Shown here: positions 16,579 to 24,984 of the stretch, piece by piece
Position numbering within the stretch: the first letter of the stretch is position 1
Layout of the letters: the number at the start of each line of letters is the position of its first letter
Translations under genes and position numbers: made by a program
Notes under the pieces: model-generated
Seen by the model: the letters and a program-made list of their open reading frames with translations, nothing else
The model's database searches: none
Told to the model about the DNA's origin: nothing
Origin: Candidatus Saccharimonadota bacterium
GTDB taxonomy: Bacteria > Patescibacteriota > Saccharimonadia > Saccharimonadales > Saccharimonadaceae
DNA length: 64,000 bases
Assembly (NCBI GenBank): GCA_015655045.1
Contig: JAATFU010000007.1
Location: 155,464 to 219,463, forward strand
Direction: 5' to 3'

Positions 16579-17772
16579 TTAGTGCTGGATCGTGGGAGAC
16601 GTAGTTGATCGGGCAAGAATAGGCCGCCCTTTCCAGGTAACTGTCCGGCGCGCATAGTGAATAAAGCTCATGATCAAAACGATACCTTCTTGCACGATAA
16701 TAACCGGCCATAACATAGCACCAAGAATCCATCCATGGCGCCATACATGGTGAAGATAACTACCGTAGATCATCATATATACAATAAGACTACCGATGCC
16801 AAGTAGCGGTAGTCTCGTCCACCCAACAAAGCCAGCCGACATAACAAGAACCAGCGGTATGAGCTGCATAAGAAGCCCAAGACTGACACCTATGACTCGT
16901 AACGGACTGACGCCTACGAGTGGGGCAAGGAGTCGTATACTGGTATCAATTTGAGAACGCCACTTCTTTTCATATGTCACACCCAATTGTGGTGTACCAA
17001 TCAGGAAGCGGTATGCATGCTGGGCATTCAACGAAGCTGCAAAATGAGTTTCGGGTTGAATATCTTGTTGATGTTTCGAGAAGCCACCTAGTTGCTCTTG
17101 GAGTACTTGGCGTCGAATCATCCAAGCACCACTCGCCACAGCTGGTGCCTGAGGACGATGGAACAGGAGTGTCCAATAATATCTAAGGGGCGAGAATAAC
17201 ACGCTTACTCGTGGCCCATCTGCCCGTTGCGGTAAGACTGATATCATGTGGGCTTTTTCTTGTTCGGCGTAGGCCACAAGCTGTTCAATACTATCAGGCG
17301 CCAGTAATGTGTCGACGTCCATATATAAAACATAGCTTCCGCTTGCCTCATCGAGTAAGCCCTGAAGGGCATAATTCTTACCAAGCCAGCCGGGAGGCAG
17401 CGCAGAGCCCTCAACAAAACGAACACCCGCGTGAGCAAACGACTTAATGAGGTAGGACGTATTATCGACTGAGCTATCATCAAGGACGATAATCTCCAAC
17501 TTCGGATAAGTACTTGCAATCACCCGTTCCAGGCATTGAGCCATGGCATGCGTTTCGTTTCGGGCTGGTATACAGACACTCACGCTGGGCAGTTGATTTA
17601 ACATAGTCGGCGCACTTATAAGCTGTTTCATTTTGAAATGACGAAAAGCAAAGTGTAATTGATACGAAGCAAAGAGAGCCATGCCAAGGAGGCTGAGGAG
17701 AAACACGAGAAATAGGGTGTTGCTACCAATAAAGAGGTCCGTAAAAGTTAGTACGCCAAGTCCTTTGAACAT
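16579..17772 (-). CDS. Membrane glycosyltransferase, family 2
   Basis: 397 residues. An N-terminal membrane helix (about 15-37) precedes a GT-A domain: SVCIPARNETHAMAQCLERVI, LEIIVLDDSSVDNT, GKNYALQGLLDEASGSYVLYMDVDTLL (DxD at MDVDT) and later QPETHFAASL in place of the usual ED motif. Three or four membrane helices follow at the C-terminus. Members move sugars onto lipid or carotenoid acceptors (CrtQ-like) or polysaccharides; the acceptor is unknown. A TATGAT box (plus-strand ATCATA 17781-17786) lies 8 nt before the ATG. Divergent from the hexapeptide gene. Confidence 0.85.
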   Translation of the reverse strand: MFKGLGVLTFTDLFIGSNTLFLVFLLSLLGMALFASYQLHFAFRHFKMKQLISAPTMLNQLPSVSVCIPARNETHAMAQCLERVIASTYPKLEIIVLDDSSVDNTSYLIKSFAHAGVRFVEGSALPPGWLGKNYALQGLLDEASGSYVLYMDVDTLLAPDSIEQLVAYAEQEKAHMISVLPQRADGPRVSVLFSPLRYYWTLLFHRPQAPAVASGAWMIRRQVLQEQLGGFSKHQQDIQPETHFAASLNAQHAYRFLIGTPQLGVTYEKKWRSQIDTSIRLLAPLVGVSPLRVIGVSLGLLMQLIPLVLVMSAGFVGWTRLPLLGIGSLIVYMMIYGSYLHHVWRHGWILGAMLWPVIIVQEGIVLIMSFIHYARRTVTWKGRPILARSTTSPTIQH

Positions 17773-17815
17773 CTATATCTATCATATCATGGCATTTATA
17801 GCAAAAGCATAATCA

Positions 17816-17844
17816 TTGACATTTTATACATACAGTAGTATAAT
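17816..17844 (+). promoter_or_regulatory. Perfect consensus promoter
   Basis: TTGACA (17816-17821), 17-nt spacer, TATAAT (17839-17844), an exact sigma-70 consensus. An imperfect palindrome (TTGTCAA-A-TTGGCAA, 17854-17868) lies at the expected transcription start and could be an operator. Confidence 0.8.
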
Positions 17845-17891
17845 ATTGTTTAACTTGTCAAATTGGCAAGCGACCAGAACTTAAGGATAAC

Positions 17892-18263
17892 ATGGCCCAG
17901 AACACGCTGTATGCAACAACAGCTCCCACGTATTCCCGAAAGGGGACTACCATGGGAGCGTATCTCACGCAGGGATGTATCGTTGGTGATGGTGTATTCA
18001 TTGGCTCCGGTGCCACTGTGTATGCCGCCTCCATTGGCGACAACTCGATAATCGGTGCCGATGTCACAATTGGTATCGACACCACCATCGGTAACAATGT
18101 CGTCATCGAAGAGCGTGCACACATCGGCGCCAATTGCATCATCCATGATGGCGCACACATCGGCGCAGATGCGCAGCTCAAGAAGGGGAATATCGTTGAG
18201 CCAGACGAGGTGGTGCCCACAAGCACCACCCGCAAGGCCGTCATCGAACCGAGTCGCCATTAG
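17892..18263 (+). CDS. Left-handed beta-helix (hexapeptide repeat) protein
   Basis: 123 residues. From residue about 25 the sequence is a run of hexapeptide repeats ([LIV]-G-x-x-x-x) such as IVGDGVFIGSGATVYAAS, IGDNSIIGADVTIG and IGANCIIHDGAHIGAD, which form a left-handed parallel beta-helix. Full acyltransferases or gamma-carbonic anhydrases are longer; no CoA-binding or metal-binding set is obvious, so it may be a minimal trimeric beta-helix protein. AAGGA precedes the ATG. It has an exact consensus promoter and a strong hairpin behind it, and appears more GC-rich than its neighbours. Confidence 0.75.
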   Translation: MAQNTLYATTAPTYSRKGTTMGAYLTQGCIVGDGVFIGSGATVYAASIGDNSIIGADVTIGIDTTIGNNVVIEERAHIGANCIIHDGAHIGADAQLKKGNIVEPDEVVPTSTTRKAVIEPSRH

Positions 18264-18281
18264 TTTGGCTTATCCTCTGGA

Positions 18282-18321
18282 GGGGTGATCGAGCAATGCC
18301 ACATGGCAGCTCGATCACCCC
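18282..18321 (+). terminator. Strong hairpin, likely terminator
   Basis: A perfect 13-bp stem (18282-18294 with 18309-18321) with an inner TGCC/GGCA pairing. No T run, but position and strength suggest a transcription stop. Confidence 0.6.
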
Positions 18322-18363
18322 AGATCAACTTGACTTTGTACGCCCCACCCGTTACACTTTTAC

Positions 18364-18392
18364 TTGACAGTCTGCTAAGCAGGCTTTTTAAT
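18364..18392 (+). promoter_or_regulatory. secE: secE-nusG promoter with palindromic spacer
   Basis: TTGACA (18364-18369), 17-nt spacer, TTTAAT (18387-18392). The spacer holds the perfect palindrome CTGCT-A-AGCAG followed by a T run, so the same bases could also form a small terminator hairpin for upstream transcripts or an operator. Confidence 0.6.
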
Positions 18393-18407
18393 TTGGGAGT
18401 AGAAAAC

Positions 18408-18773
18408 GTGGCCACAAAGAACAAAAAAAGCGCCCCATCAAAAGTAGCCGAGAGTGAGACACCTCACGTTACTCGTGTCACGGCTATTGATACTGCTCCA
18501 AAGCTAAAAGCGGCTAAGCAGTCAAACGCAGATGATACCACGACAAAGTCAGCCAAAGCGCCCCTGAGCTTTAAAAAGTTTATATACCCACTTGTGGCAC
18601 TGGGTCGGTATTTTAAGGGTTCGTGGTATGAGCTTCGTCAAGTTCGTTGGCCTGATCGCAAGGCCACCTGGAGTCTTACTGCAGCTGTATTATTATTTAC
18701 CGCGTTCTTTATAGTGCTGATTGTGCTACTCGACGCCGGTTTTAAGTTTTTATTTGAACAAATTTTAGGATAA
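18408..18773 (+). CDS. secE: Preprotein translocase subunit SecE
   Basis: Essential clamp subunit of the SecYEG channel. 121 residues from GTG 18408, chosen for GGGAG 8 nt upstream; a TTG at 18393 is possible. A Lys/Ala/Thr-rich N-terminal extension of about 60 residues precedes the SecE core FKGSWYELRQVRWPDRKATW and a single membrane helix (SLTAAVLLFTAFFIVLIVLLD). The conserved amphipathic helix and one-TM layout fit the short bacterial form. Followed after 8 nt by nusG, the classical order. Confidence 0.92.
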   Translation: MATKNKKSAPSKVAESETPHVTRVTAIDTAPKLKAAKQSNADDTTTKSAKAPLSFKKFIYPLVALGRYFKGSWYELRQVRWPDRKATWSLTAAVLLFTAFFIVLIVLLDAGFKFLFEQILG

Positions 18774-18781
18774 AGGATACT

Positions 18782-19327
18782 ATGTCAAACAACCGATATG
18801 ATTCAACTCGTCAATGGTACGCCATTCACACTTACAGTGGTTACGAAGAAAAAGTAGCCGACAGTATTCGTCAGCGTATTAACGCCGTCGATATGGCCGA
18901 TAAGATCTTTGATGTGATGGTGCCAAAGGAAAAGCAGATTGAAATTAAAAACGGCAAACGTAAAGTAGTTGAGAAGAAAATCTTCCAAGGCTATGCGCTT
19001 GTTGAAATGAAGCTTACCGATGAAACCTGGTATATTGTCCGTAATACTCCAGGAGTCACTGGCTTCGTCGGCACCGGCACCGAACCGACTCCAGTCTCTG
19101 ATAGTGAAATTTCAAAGATCAAGAAGCGCATGGGCGTTGAAGATCCTAAGCACCAAATTGACTTCAAAGAAGGCGAAGTGGTCAGCATTACCGACGGTCC
19201 TTTCAAGGGCTTCGATGGCGCAATTAGCGAAATCGATACACAAAAGGGTAAGATTAAGGTCATGGTCAGCATGTTTGGCCGTGATACACCAGTTGAACTG
19301 GACGCCTTACAGGTAACGAAAGTTTAA
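18782..19327 (+). CDS. nusG: Transcription termination/antitermination factor NusG
   Basis: Binds RNA polymerase clamp and couples transcription to translation or Rho. 181 residues: the NGN domain (WYAIHTYSGYEEKVADSI ... VPKEKQIEIKNGKRK ... GYALVEMKLTDETWYIVRNTPGVTGFVG) and a C-terminal KOW domain (FKEGEVVSITDGPFKGFDG). Length is normal. AAAGGA lies 4 nt before the ATG. Ends at a strong terminator. Confidence 0.97.
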   Translation: MSNNRYDSTRQWYAIHTYSGYEEKVADSIRQRINAVDMADKIFDVMVPKEKQIEIKNGKRKVVEKKIFQGYALVEMKLTDETWYIVRNTPGVTGFVGTGTEPTPVSDSEISKIKKRMGVEDPKHQIDFKEGEVVSITDGPFKGFDGAISEIDTQKGKIKVMVSMFGRDTPVELDALQVTKV

Positions 19328-19335
19328 TTGAATCT

Positions 19336-19365
19336 ATAAGCCCGAATCAATCGGGCTTATTTTTT
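19336..19365 (+). terminator. Rho-independent terminator after nusG
   Basis: A perfect 10-bp stem (19336-19345 with 19351-19360) followed by a T run. It separates secE-nusG from rplK. Confidence 0.85.
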
Positions 19366-19368
19366 ACT

Positions 19369-19848
19369 ATGACAAATCACGAACATATACCATCCACCGA
19401 ACTTCGCATCGCTGTCTTTGCACCAGACAGTGGTCATCTAATTACACCCCTCGTCACCCATGAGAAAAAGATCGAACTGTTTCGAACACGCCCTGACAAC
19501 CCTTTTCAATCTCATGAACACATTGCCCATAAACTACTTGGGAATCTTGCTACCTATAACCTCCACACCAGTAGCCTCATGGATCTCGGCCGTATCGAGC
19601 TTGCCACGGACGATGAACCCGTCGCACCCGACAACGATCCGGCATTAGCTGTGTATGGCTATGCCTTACGCGTACCAAAAGATGTGACAATTAATCCGCG
19701 ACTCCTACGTGTCCAGCAACTTGAGCTTCAACCGCTGGTTGAATCAGTCGAACAGAATCCGGCTATCTTGACGCCCTATGACCTTGAGGTACTGAAGCGA
19801 TGTCTACAAATACCCATGATTGCTGCCCGCTTACATAAAGACGAGTAG
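19369..19848 (+). CDS. Hypothetical protein between nusG and rplK
   Basis: 159 residues, soluble. The N-terminal half (ELRIAVFAPDSGHLITPLV...ELFRTRPDNPFQSHEHIAHKLL) and the later YGYALRVPKDVTI recall the strand-helix pattern of Nudix-type folds, but the Nudix box is absent. I leave it unassigned. The ATG directly follows the nusG terminator with no SD visible. It interrupts the usual nusG-rplK neighbourhood. Confidence 0.55.
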   Translation: MTNHEHIPSTELRIAVFAPDSGHLITPLVTHEKKIELFRTRPDNPFQSHEHIAHKLLGNLATYNLHTSSLMDLGRIELATDDEPVAPDNDPALAVYGYALRVPKDVTINPRLLRVQQLELQPLVESVEQNPAILTPYDLEVLKRCLQIPMIAARLHKDE

Positions 19849-19937
19849 CGGCTCCACTTGATATATCAAGCCCAATTTGCTATGCTATATCAGTTACGCA
19901 CTCGTTAATTCGAGTACAAGAAAGAGAAGAAGTTACT

Positions 19938-20363
19938 ATGGCAAAGAAAATTATTGGAAATCTGAAGCTCCGCATTCCAGCTGGGCGAGCAACTGCAGGA
20001 CCTCCCGTGGGTTCAACCCTCGGTCAATGGGGCCTCAACATGATGGATTTTATCAATCCATTTAATGAAGGTACCAAAGACCTCATGGGTAAAGACGTTA
20101 TTGTTCACCTGCAGGTATACGAAGACCGCAGCTTTACCTGGAATTCACTCGGGCAACCCGTTGATGACCTGATCCGCGAGAAGGCAGGCATTAAAAAGGG
20201 AAGTGGTAAGCCACACAGTGAAAAAGTCGGGAAGATTACTCGAGCCCAACTTGAGGAAATTGCCGAACTCAAAAAAGACCAGCTGAATGCGATCGACATG
20301 GATGGTCGCGTGAAAGTAATCGCTGGAACCGCCCGTTCAATGGGCGTCGAAGTCGAAGGCTAA
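19938..20363 (+). CDS. rplK: 50S ribosomal protein L11
   Basis: Binds 23S rRNA at the GTPase centre with L10-L12. 141 residues of normal length. The N-terminal domain has KLRIPAGRATAGPPVGSTLGQWGLNMMDF (proline-rich binding loop; quoted in part) and the C-terminal RNA-binding domain has GSGKPHSEKVGKITRAQLEE. AGAGAAGAAG precedes the ATG. It ends at a bidirectional hairpin and is separated from rplA by two minus-strand genes. Confidence 0.97.
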   Translation: MAKKIIGNLKLRIPAGRATAGPPVGSTLGQWGLNMMDFINPFNEGTKDLMGKDVIVHLQVYEDRSFTWNSLGQPVDDLIREKAGIKKGSGKPHSEKVGKITRAQLEEIAELKKDQLNAIDMDGRVKVIAGTARSMGVEVEG

Positions 20364-20380
20364 CTATCTAGTCCACACAT

Positions 20381-20408
20381 AAAAAGTCACCACTGCTGGT
20401 GACTTTTT
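20381..20408. terminator. Bidirectional terminator between rplK and a convergent gene
   Basis: A 12-bp perfect stem (20381-20392 with 20397-20408) with A5 on the left and T5 on the right, working on both strands. Confidence 0.85.
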
Positions 20409-20410
20409 AC

Positions 20411-20695
20411 TTAGAAATCTTCATCTGGATTATCACTTGGTTTTGCACCCCAACGCCAATGTGGACGCGGACTTTTAAGACCAATGATCACAAATAGTAG
20501 TATTACTATAGCCAAGACAGCGGCCAGAAAAGTCGTATACTGGCTCGAACTAGGATTGGTGGGGAGCTGAAAAGCTGCTAGCACGATAAGAATAAACCAG
20601 ACAATGAGCGTTGCCCATCCCTGCCATGTAACGGGCGTCCACCCCCAACCAAAGCGACGACGTTTAAACCAGTAGCGTGGTGTATTTTTTTGCAT
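20411..20695 (-). CDS. Small membrane protein, uncharacterised
   Basis: 94 residues from the start at 20695, chosen because TATACT (plus-strand AGTATA 20702-20707) lies 6 nt before that ATG. An aromatic, basic N-terminus (RYWFKRRRFGWGWTP) precedes two membrane helices (GWATLIVWFILIVLAAF and TTFLAAVLAIVILLFVII), then a Trp/Arg/Pro-rich tail RPHWRWGAK. I know no function. The pattern resembles conserved hypothetical membrane proteins of Saccharibacteria, from memory only. Confidence 0.65.
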   Translation of the reverse strand: MQKNTPRYWFKRRRFGWGWTPVTWQGWATLIVWFILIVLAAFQLPTNPSSSQYTTFLAAVLAIVILLFVIIGLKSPRPHWRWGAKPSDNPDEDF

Positions 20696-20711
20696 AGTTA
20701 CAGTATAACAT

Positions 20712-22376
20712 CTAGAAATGTTCACGAATATGAGAGTAGCTATAATCCCAGTCGGCGTTAGCTTTCTTGTGTGGATTAAAGATAGCCTGTGGATCAAAGA
20801 TAGTCTTCGTTTGTTTGAATAGATCGACTATATCCTTGCCATACATCTGCGTGAGCCATGGCCCACGCACCAGCCCATCGTTATGCTCACCACTGAGACT
20901 TCCTTTATACTTTAAGACTAGCTCATTGACCTCTTTCATTGCTGGGAGGAGTTTCTCTCGGTCTTTCGGATCCTCGAGCTTCATGAGTGGAATAATATGA
21001 AAGTTACCATCGCCCATATGCCCCGCAATGGTAGCAAAAAGTTTATACTTTTTAATGATTGCCCTGATTTGGGGAAGGAATTCAGCCAGGTACTCGGGAT
21101 TAACGATCAGATCGTCAATAAAGGGAGCGGTGTGTTTATCCTTAACTTTACTGCGTAGTAATTGAAAACTATAGCGACGCATGAGCCAGAACTTTTCACT
21201 CGCGCCTTCGGTTGGGTCCTCTTCAAAACCATTAATCTCATAGCGAGCTCGCATCGGGCCAAGATCACGGTGAAGTGCCTTAATCTTATTCCGCACTTCG
21301 TCTTCAGTCGAGCCAGTAAATTCAATCATGAGAATTAGTTTTGGGATGCCCTTAATCAAGAGGATACCATCGGGAATCAGAGTGATAAGTAAGTGAATAA
21401 ACTTAATTGGGCCCAGCATCTTGAGGAAGCTTGGCATAAATCGAATACTGAGCCAGAAAGTGGCATCATCAAAACCTTCAAATGTGGCTGGATGATGTGA
21501 CATAACTTTTGGAATCAGTTCCCCAAGATCATCAATATCTCGCAGAAATAACACGAGCAGACCCGAGTGGGTCGTACGTGGCACAAGTTTTAGGGTGCCC
21601 TCGGTGATAAAGCCGAGCGTGCCCTGTGCCCCCACGATCACCTGTGTCAAATCAAAAATACCTATTTCCCGGTCCCAGACGTCCCAGAGTCGATAGCCAG
21701 TCGAGTTCTTACTGACGTGAGGCTTGGCGGCTTTGATTTGGTCATAATTTGCCTCAATTAGTTCAAACAGGTCCTTATAGACCATACCTTCAAAATCACT
21801 TTGATTCATCTTGGCATTGAGCTCGCTACGCGTCAGTGGTTTGACGAGCCGTTCAATACCGTCGGCAAAGACGAACTTCATCGCCGGGACGTATTTCTCA
21901 GTCTTCCCAAACTCCAGTGACTTCTCGCCACCTGAGTTATTACTCATCATACCGCCAACTGTACAAAGATCCCGACTGGCAGGAAAAGAGGGGAGTAGGC
22001 CATTATACTTGGCTGTTTCCGTGTCAAAGTCACGGAAGAAAGCACCAGGCTGAGTCACCGCTTGGTGACTATCAACGGAAATAATCTTTGTTAAGTAGCG
22101 GTTAAAGTCAACGATAATAGAGTCATTGATAGCTGCACCACTCATATCGGTGCCTGCGCTACGAGCCGTGAGTGAGAGCTGAGGGTGAGCTTTTTTCTCT
22201 TCGGCAATAAGCGTAACGACTCGTTCCACATCTTTGGCTGATTTTGGTGCAACGACTAACTGAGGTTTAATTTCGAACATTGAAGCATCATGAGAGTAAA
22301 ATTCAAGTGTCTTATCGGCATCTTCGATATCACCACTAAAGCCTTGTTGGGTCAGTTTTTGTTTTATAGGTTCCAT
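20712..22376 (-). CDS. FAD-linked oxidase (GlcD/D-lactate dehydrogenase-like)
   Basis: 554 residues. An N-terminal PCMH-type FAD domain (LTARSAGTDMSGAAINDS, GGMMSNNSGGEKSLEFGKT, GAQGTLGFITEGTLKLVPRT) and a C-terminal FAD-oxidase domain (TIAGHMGDGNFHIIPLMK with the conserved His, SGEHNDGLVRGPWL, IFDPQAIFNPHKK). The family oxidises 2-hydroxy acids such as D-lactate or glycolate. No C-terminal iron-sulfur domain is present. Start 22376 is preferred over 22382 because a TATGAT box (plus-strand ATCATA 22385-22390) then sits 8 nt away. It interrupts the rplK-rplA pair. Confidence 0.9.
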   Translation of the reverse strand: MEPIKQKLTQQGFSGDIEDADKTLEFYSHDASMFEIKPQLVVAPKSAKDVERVVTLIAEEKKAHPQLSLTARSAGTDMSGAAINDSIIVDFNRYLTKIISVDSHQAVTQPGAFFRDFDTETAKYNGLLPSFPASRDLCTVGGMMSNNSGGEKSLEFGKTEKYVPAMKFVFADGIERLVKPLTRSELNAKMNQSDFEGMVYKDLFELIEANYDQIKAAKPHVSKNSTGYRLWDVWDREIGIFDLTQVIVGAQGTLGFITEGTLKLVPRTTHSGLLVLFLRDIDDLGELIPKVMSHHPATFEGFDDATFWLSIRFMPSFLKMLGPIKFIHLLITLIPDGILLIKGIPKLILMIEFTGSTEDEVRNKIKALHRDLGPMRARYEINGFEEDPTEGASEKFWLMRRYSFQLLRSKVKDKHTAPFIDDLIVNPEYLAEFLPQIRAIIKKYKLFATIAGHMGDGNFHIIPLMKLEDPKDREKLLPAMKEVNELVLKYKGSLSGEHNDGLVRGPWLTQMYGKDIVDLFKQTKTIFDPQAIFNPHKKANADWDYSYSHIREHF

Positions 22377-22478
22377 ATGCATTAATCATAACCACTATAG
22401 AAGATGGACGCAAGTAGTTAGGGTATGGACTTGATCTCCCCTTGCGAAAGCAGCCTTCCATATTCTCATTTATCATGC

Positions 22479-22484
22479 TATAAT
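22479..22484 (+). promoter_or_regulatory. rplA: Extended -10 of the rplA promoter and leader
   Basis: TGCTATAAT gives an extended -10. The leader to ATG 22554 is about 60 nt and contains GGGAGGCC and AGAAAGGG elements. It could hold an L1 autoregulatory site, but I cannot show the fold. Confidence 0.5.
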
Positions 22485-22553
22485 AACGGCATAAACAATC
22501 AATGTTGGGAGGCCTAAAAAGCCGTTTGCACCACAGAAAGGGTTACTAACCTT

Positions 22554-23570
22554 ATGGCTAAAAAAGCCGAATTACTCGAACAAGCGAAAACACTTGGTCT
22601 TGAACTAACAGATAAAAGTACTATTGCCCAACTTGAAGCTGCTATTGCTGGCGTTACTGCCACTGAAGCACACGAAGGAGACACTCCATCAACAGAGGCA
22701 GTTGCCGAAGCTCCCAAAGAAGTAAAAGTTGCCAAAGCTGGTAAGCGAAGCGTTAAAGCCCTCACCGAAGCTGAAGAGAAAGCCGAAAAAGAAGCTCGCA
22801 AGGCAGCTGGCGATACTACGCCACAGTCTGAAGATGCCGAAACTCACGTTAAGGGTCCTCGTCCCGTAACTCGTCCACTCCTCGAACGACGCGGCAAAGC
22901 GTACCGTAAAGTTAATGAGCTTATTAATAAAGAAACTATCTACAGCTTGGCCGATGCGCTTGCCCTTGCGACCAAAACAAGTCCTAGCAAGTTTGACGCG
23001 AGCGTTGAAGTTCACGTCAAGCTTGGTGTTGACCCCCGTCAAGCTGATCAGAATATTCGTGCAACAGTGTCGCTTCCCAACGGAACCGGCAAAACGATCC
23101 GCGTAGCTGTGTTTGCCCCAGAATCTGACCATGCTGCCGCTAAAAAAGCCGGTGCAGATATTATTGGCGATGAGGACTTCTTGAAGCAACTAGATAAAGA
23201 AGATATTAACTTTGATATCCTTGTCGCAACTCCTCAGTATATGCCTCGTCTTGGTAAATATGCTCGGCTGCTTGGCCCTCGTGGCTTGATGCCAAACCCA
23301 AAGAGTGGTTCGGTTGCTACCGATGTTGCCAAGGCAGTACAAGAAGCTAAAGCCGGTAAGGTTGAGTACCGCGTCGATAAACAGGCGATCGTCCACCTTG
23401 CTATTGGTAAAGTAAGCTTTGGTGTCGAGAAACTAGCGGGTAATGCAAAGGCCTTCTTTGATAGCCTGCAAAGCCAAAAGCCATCAAGCTTGAAGTCTTC
23501 ATATGTTAAATCAACTCACATCAGTACCACGCAGGGTCCTGGTATCAAGGTTGAAAACGTTATCAACTAG
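22554..23570 (+). CDS. rplA: 50S ribosomal protein L1 with N-terminal extension
   Basis: Binds 23S rRNA at the L1 stalk and usually its own mRNA. 338 residues against about 230 typical. Residues about 113-338 are canonical L1: [57 protein letters not shown] and [19 protein letters not shown]. Residues 1-110 are extra. Positions 5-33 resemble a HeH/SAP-like helix-extended loop-helix ([12 protein letters not shown]...IAQLEAAI), followed by a Lys/Glu/Ala-rich linker. The start is fixed by the leader and unbroken frame. Confidence 0.95.
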   Translation: MAKKAELLEQAKTLGLELTDKSTIAQLEAAIAGVTATEAHEGDTPSTEAVAEAPKEVKVAKAGKRSVKALTEAEEKAEKEARKAAGDTTPQSEDAETHVKGPRPVTRPLLERRGKAYRKVNELINKETIYSLADALALATKTSPSKFDASVEVHVKLGVDPRQADQNIRATVSLPNGTGKTIRVAVFAPESDHAAAKKAGADIIGDEDFLKQLDKEDINFDILVATPQYMPRLGKYARLLGPRGLMPNPKSGSVATDVAKAVQEAKAGKVEYRVDKQAIVHLAIGKVSFGVEKLAGNAKAFFDSLQSQKPSSLKSSYVKSTHISTTQGPGIKVENVIN

Positions 23571-23584
23571 GTTATAGTTTAAAC

Positions 23585-23616
23585 AAAAATACCTCGCTCC
23601 ACCGGGCGAGGTATTT
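23585..23616 (+). terminator. Rho-independent terminator after rplA
   Basis: A 12-bp perfect stem (23585-23596 with 23605-23616) ending in TTTT. It probably also serves the convergent gene. Confidence 0.85.
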
Positions 23617-23634
23617 TAATAGTTGAACTCCACT

Positions 23635-23994
23635 TTAAGCGGCCTTGGTGTGTAGCGATGGGGGTAATTCTTCAGGGTCACTCAGGGCACGTAGCTGTTG
23701 TGGAGTACAAGCAATCTGGTCAATTGGTAAAGATGAAAGTATTCCCTCAATTCTATCTTGAGCGAGAGTGGTTGCCACTTCATCCGGAAGACCAGTGACG
23801 GCTTTGACGCCATCAATATAGTGATCATACACGGCAGCCTTATCGACACCGGAAAGATTGTTATCGTTTTTATTTAAGAAAACTTCGACGCAACTGTTCG
23901 TCATTGCATCAACCAACGCATTCGCATCGGGATTGAGGGTCTCTTCGGGTGTAGGGATCTGATTTTCAATGAATTGGGCCGATTCCATGTTCAT
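23635..23994 (-). CDS. Hypothetical protein
   Basis: 119 residues, acidic, helical and soluble, with one pair of cysteines far apart. ATGs at 23994 and 23988 are both possible. No recognisable motif. It sits alone between rplA and thyX and shares the rplA terminator region. Confidence 0.5.
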   Translation of the reverse strand: MNMESAQFIENQIPTPEETLNPDANALVDAMTNSCVEVFLNKNDNNLSGVDKAAVYDHYIDGVKAVTGLPDEVATTLAQDRIEGILSSLPIDQIACTPQQLRALSDPEELPPSLHTKAA

Positions 23995-24163
23995 ACTTTC
24001 TGTTTACTTATATATCTCTTATATGTTTGTGATGATAATGTCGCTTACTCACAGTGTAGCATAAGTAGTACAAAATAGAATCGCTTAAAAGCGAAAGATA
24101 GGTTAAAATACCAGAAGGTGGGTGAACCTTTATAGTTTACTCTTGATCAACGTTAGGATAACA

Positions 24164-24874
24164 GTGACTACACTAGTTAATTTTCGCTCAGACGTGACGG
24201 TTGAATACCGCGACCACATGGGCGATGACAAGCGAGTGGTGGAAGCGATGCTTGTTTCTACCAATACAACCGATGCTGCCGACGACCTGAAAAGGGAGCC
24301 TGGCCGTATCAACTACCTGATGAGAGATCGTCATGGAAGCCCCTTCGAACACACGGCCCTACAGTTTGTGGTCGAAGCACCAATCTTCGTGTTTCGAGAA
24401 TGGCATCGTCATCGAATCGGCTTCTCATACAATGAGATGAGTGGGCGGTATTCGATTCTGCCCGCGACGTACTACATCCCCAGTAGTGATCGGCATTCAG
24501 TCCAGGTGGGAAAACAAGGTGCCTATACCTATGAGCCTGCCGAGACCGAAGACCAAGCCTGGTTGATTGCCGACATGAAGGCAGAGGCCATCGAGAACTA
24601 TTCACGCTATGAGCGGCGCCTTGAAAAAGGTTTCGCTCGGGAGGTTGCACGGATGAGCCTAGGCGTGAACATCTTCACCAAGATGTACGTCACGCTCAAC
24701 GCGCGGTCATGTATGTCATTTCTCAGCCTGAGGACAAAGCGAGAGACCTCACGGTTCCCGTCATTTCCTCAACGAGAAATCGAGATGTGTGCCGAAAAGG
24801 TCGAAGAGCACTTTGCTCGGCTTTTTCCCCTTACACATGCGGCTTTCGAAAAAAACGGTCGTGTCGCCCCCTAA
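24164..24874 (+). CDS. thyX: FAD-dependent thymidylate synthase ThyX
   Basis: Makes dTMP from dUMP using methylene-tetrahydrofolate, FAD and NADPH. 236 residues from GTG 24164 (AGGA upstream; the frame is open to 24122). The ThyX signature RHRIGFSYNEMSGRY lies near residue 85, with the preceding FREWHRH and later RSCMSFLSLRTK. The homolog length is usual. It heads a thyX-dcd-tmk cluster for dTTP supply. By eye the gene is more GC-rich than neighbours. No thyA was seen in the window. Confidence 0.95.
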   Translation: MTTLVNFRSDVTVEYRDHMGDDKRVVEAMLVSTNTTDAADDLKREPGRINYLMRDRHGSPFEHTALQFVVEAPIFVFREWHRHRIGFSYNEMSGRYSILPATYYIPSSDRHSVQVGKQGAYTYEPAETEDQAWLIADMKAEAIENYSRYERRLEKGFAREVARMSLGVNIFTKMYVTLNARSCMSFLSLRTKRETSRFPSFPQREIEMCAEKVEEHFARLFPLTHAAFEKNGRVAP

Positions 24875-24893
24875 GAGAAAGGTAAACAAATCG

Positions 24894-24946
24894 ATGAGTT
24901 GGCTTGATGAACGAAGGTTCGTCGCTAGCTCATCGAGCTAACTCAT
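24894..24946 (+). terminator. Long hairpin after thyX
   Basis: A 17-bp stem with two G-T wobbles (24894-24910 with 24930-24946) and an inner ACGA/TCGT helix. There is only a weak T-rich tail. It would separate thyX from dcd or act as an mRNA processing element. Confidence 0.6.
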
Positions 24947-24984
24947 TTGATTAATTACATTTATTTGATACAGTAAGGAAAGTT

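Noticed and set aside
19369..19848. Nudix hydrolase
   Set aside because: Some strand-helix resemblance, but no GX5EX7REUXEEXGU box, so left as hypothetical.
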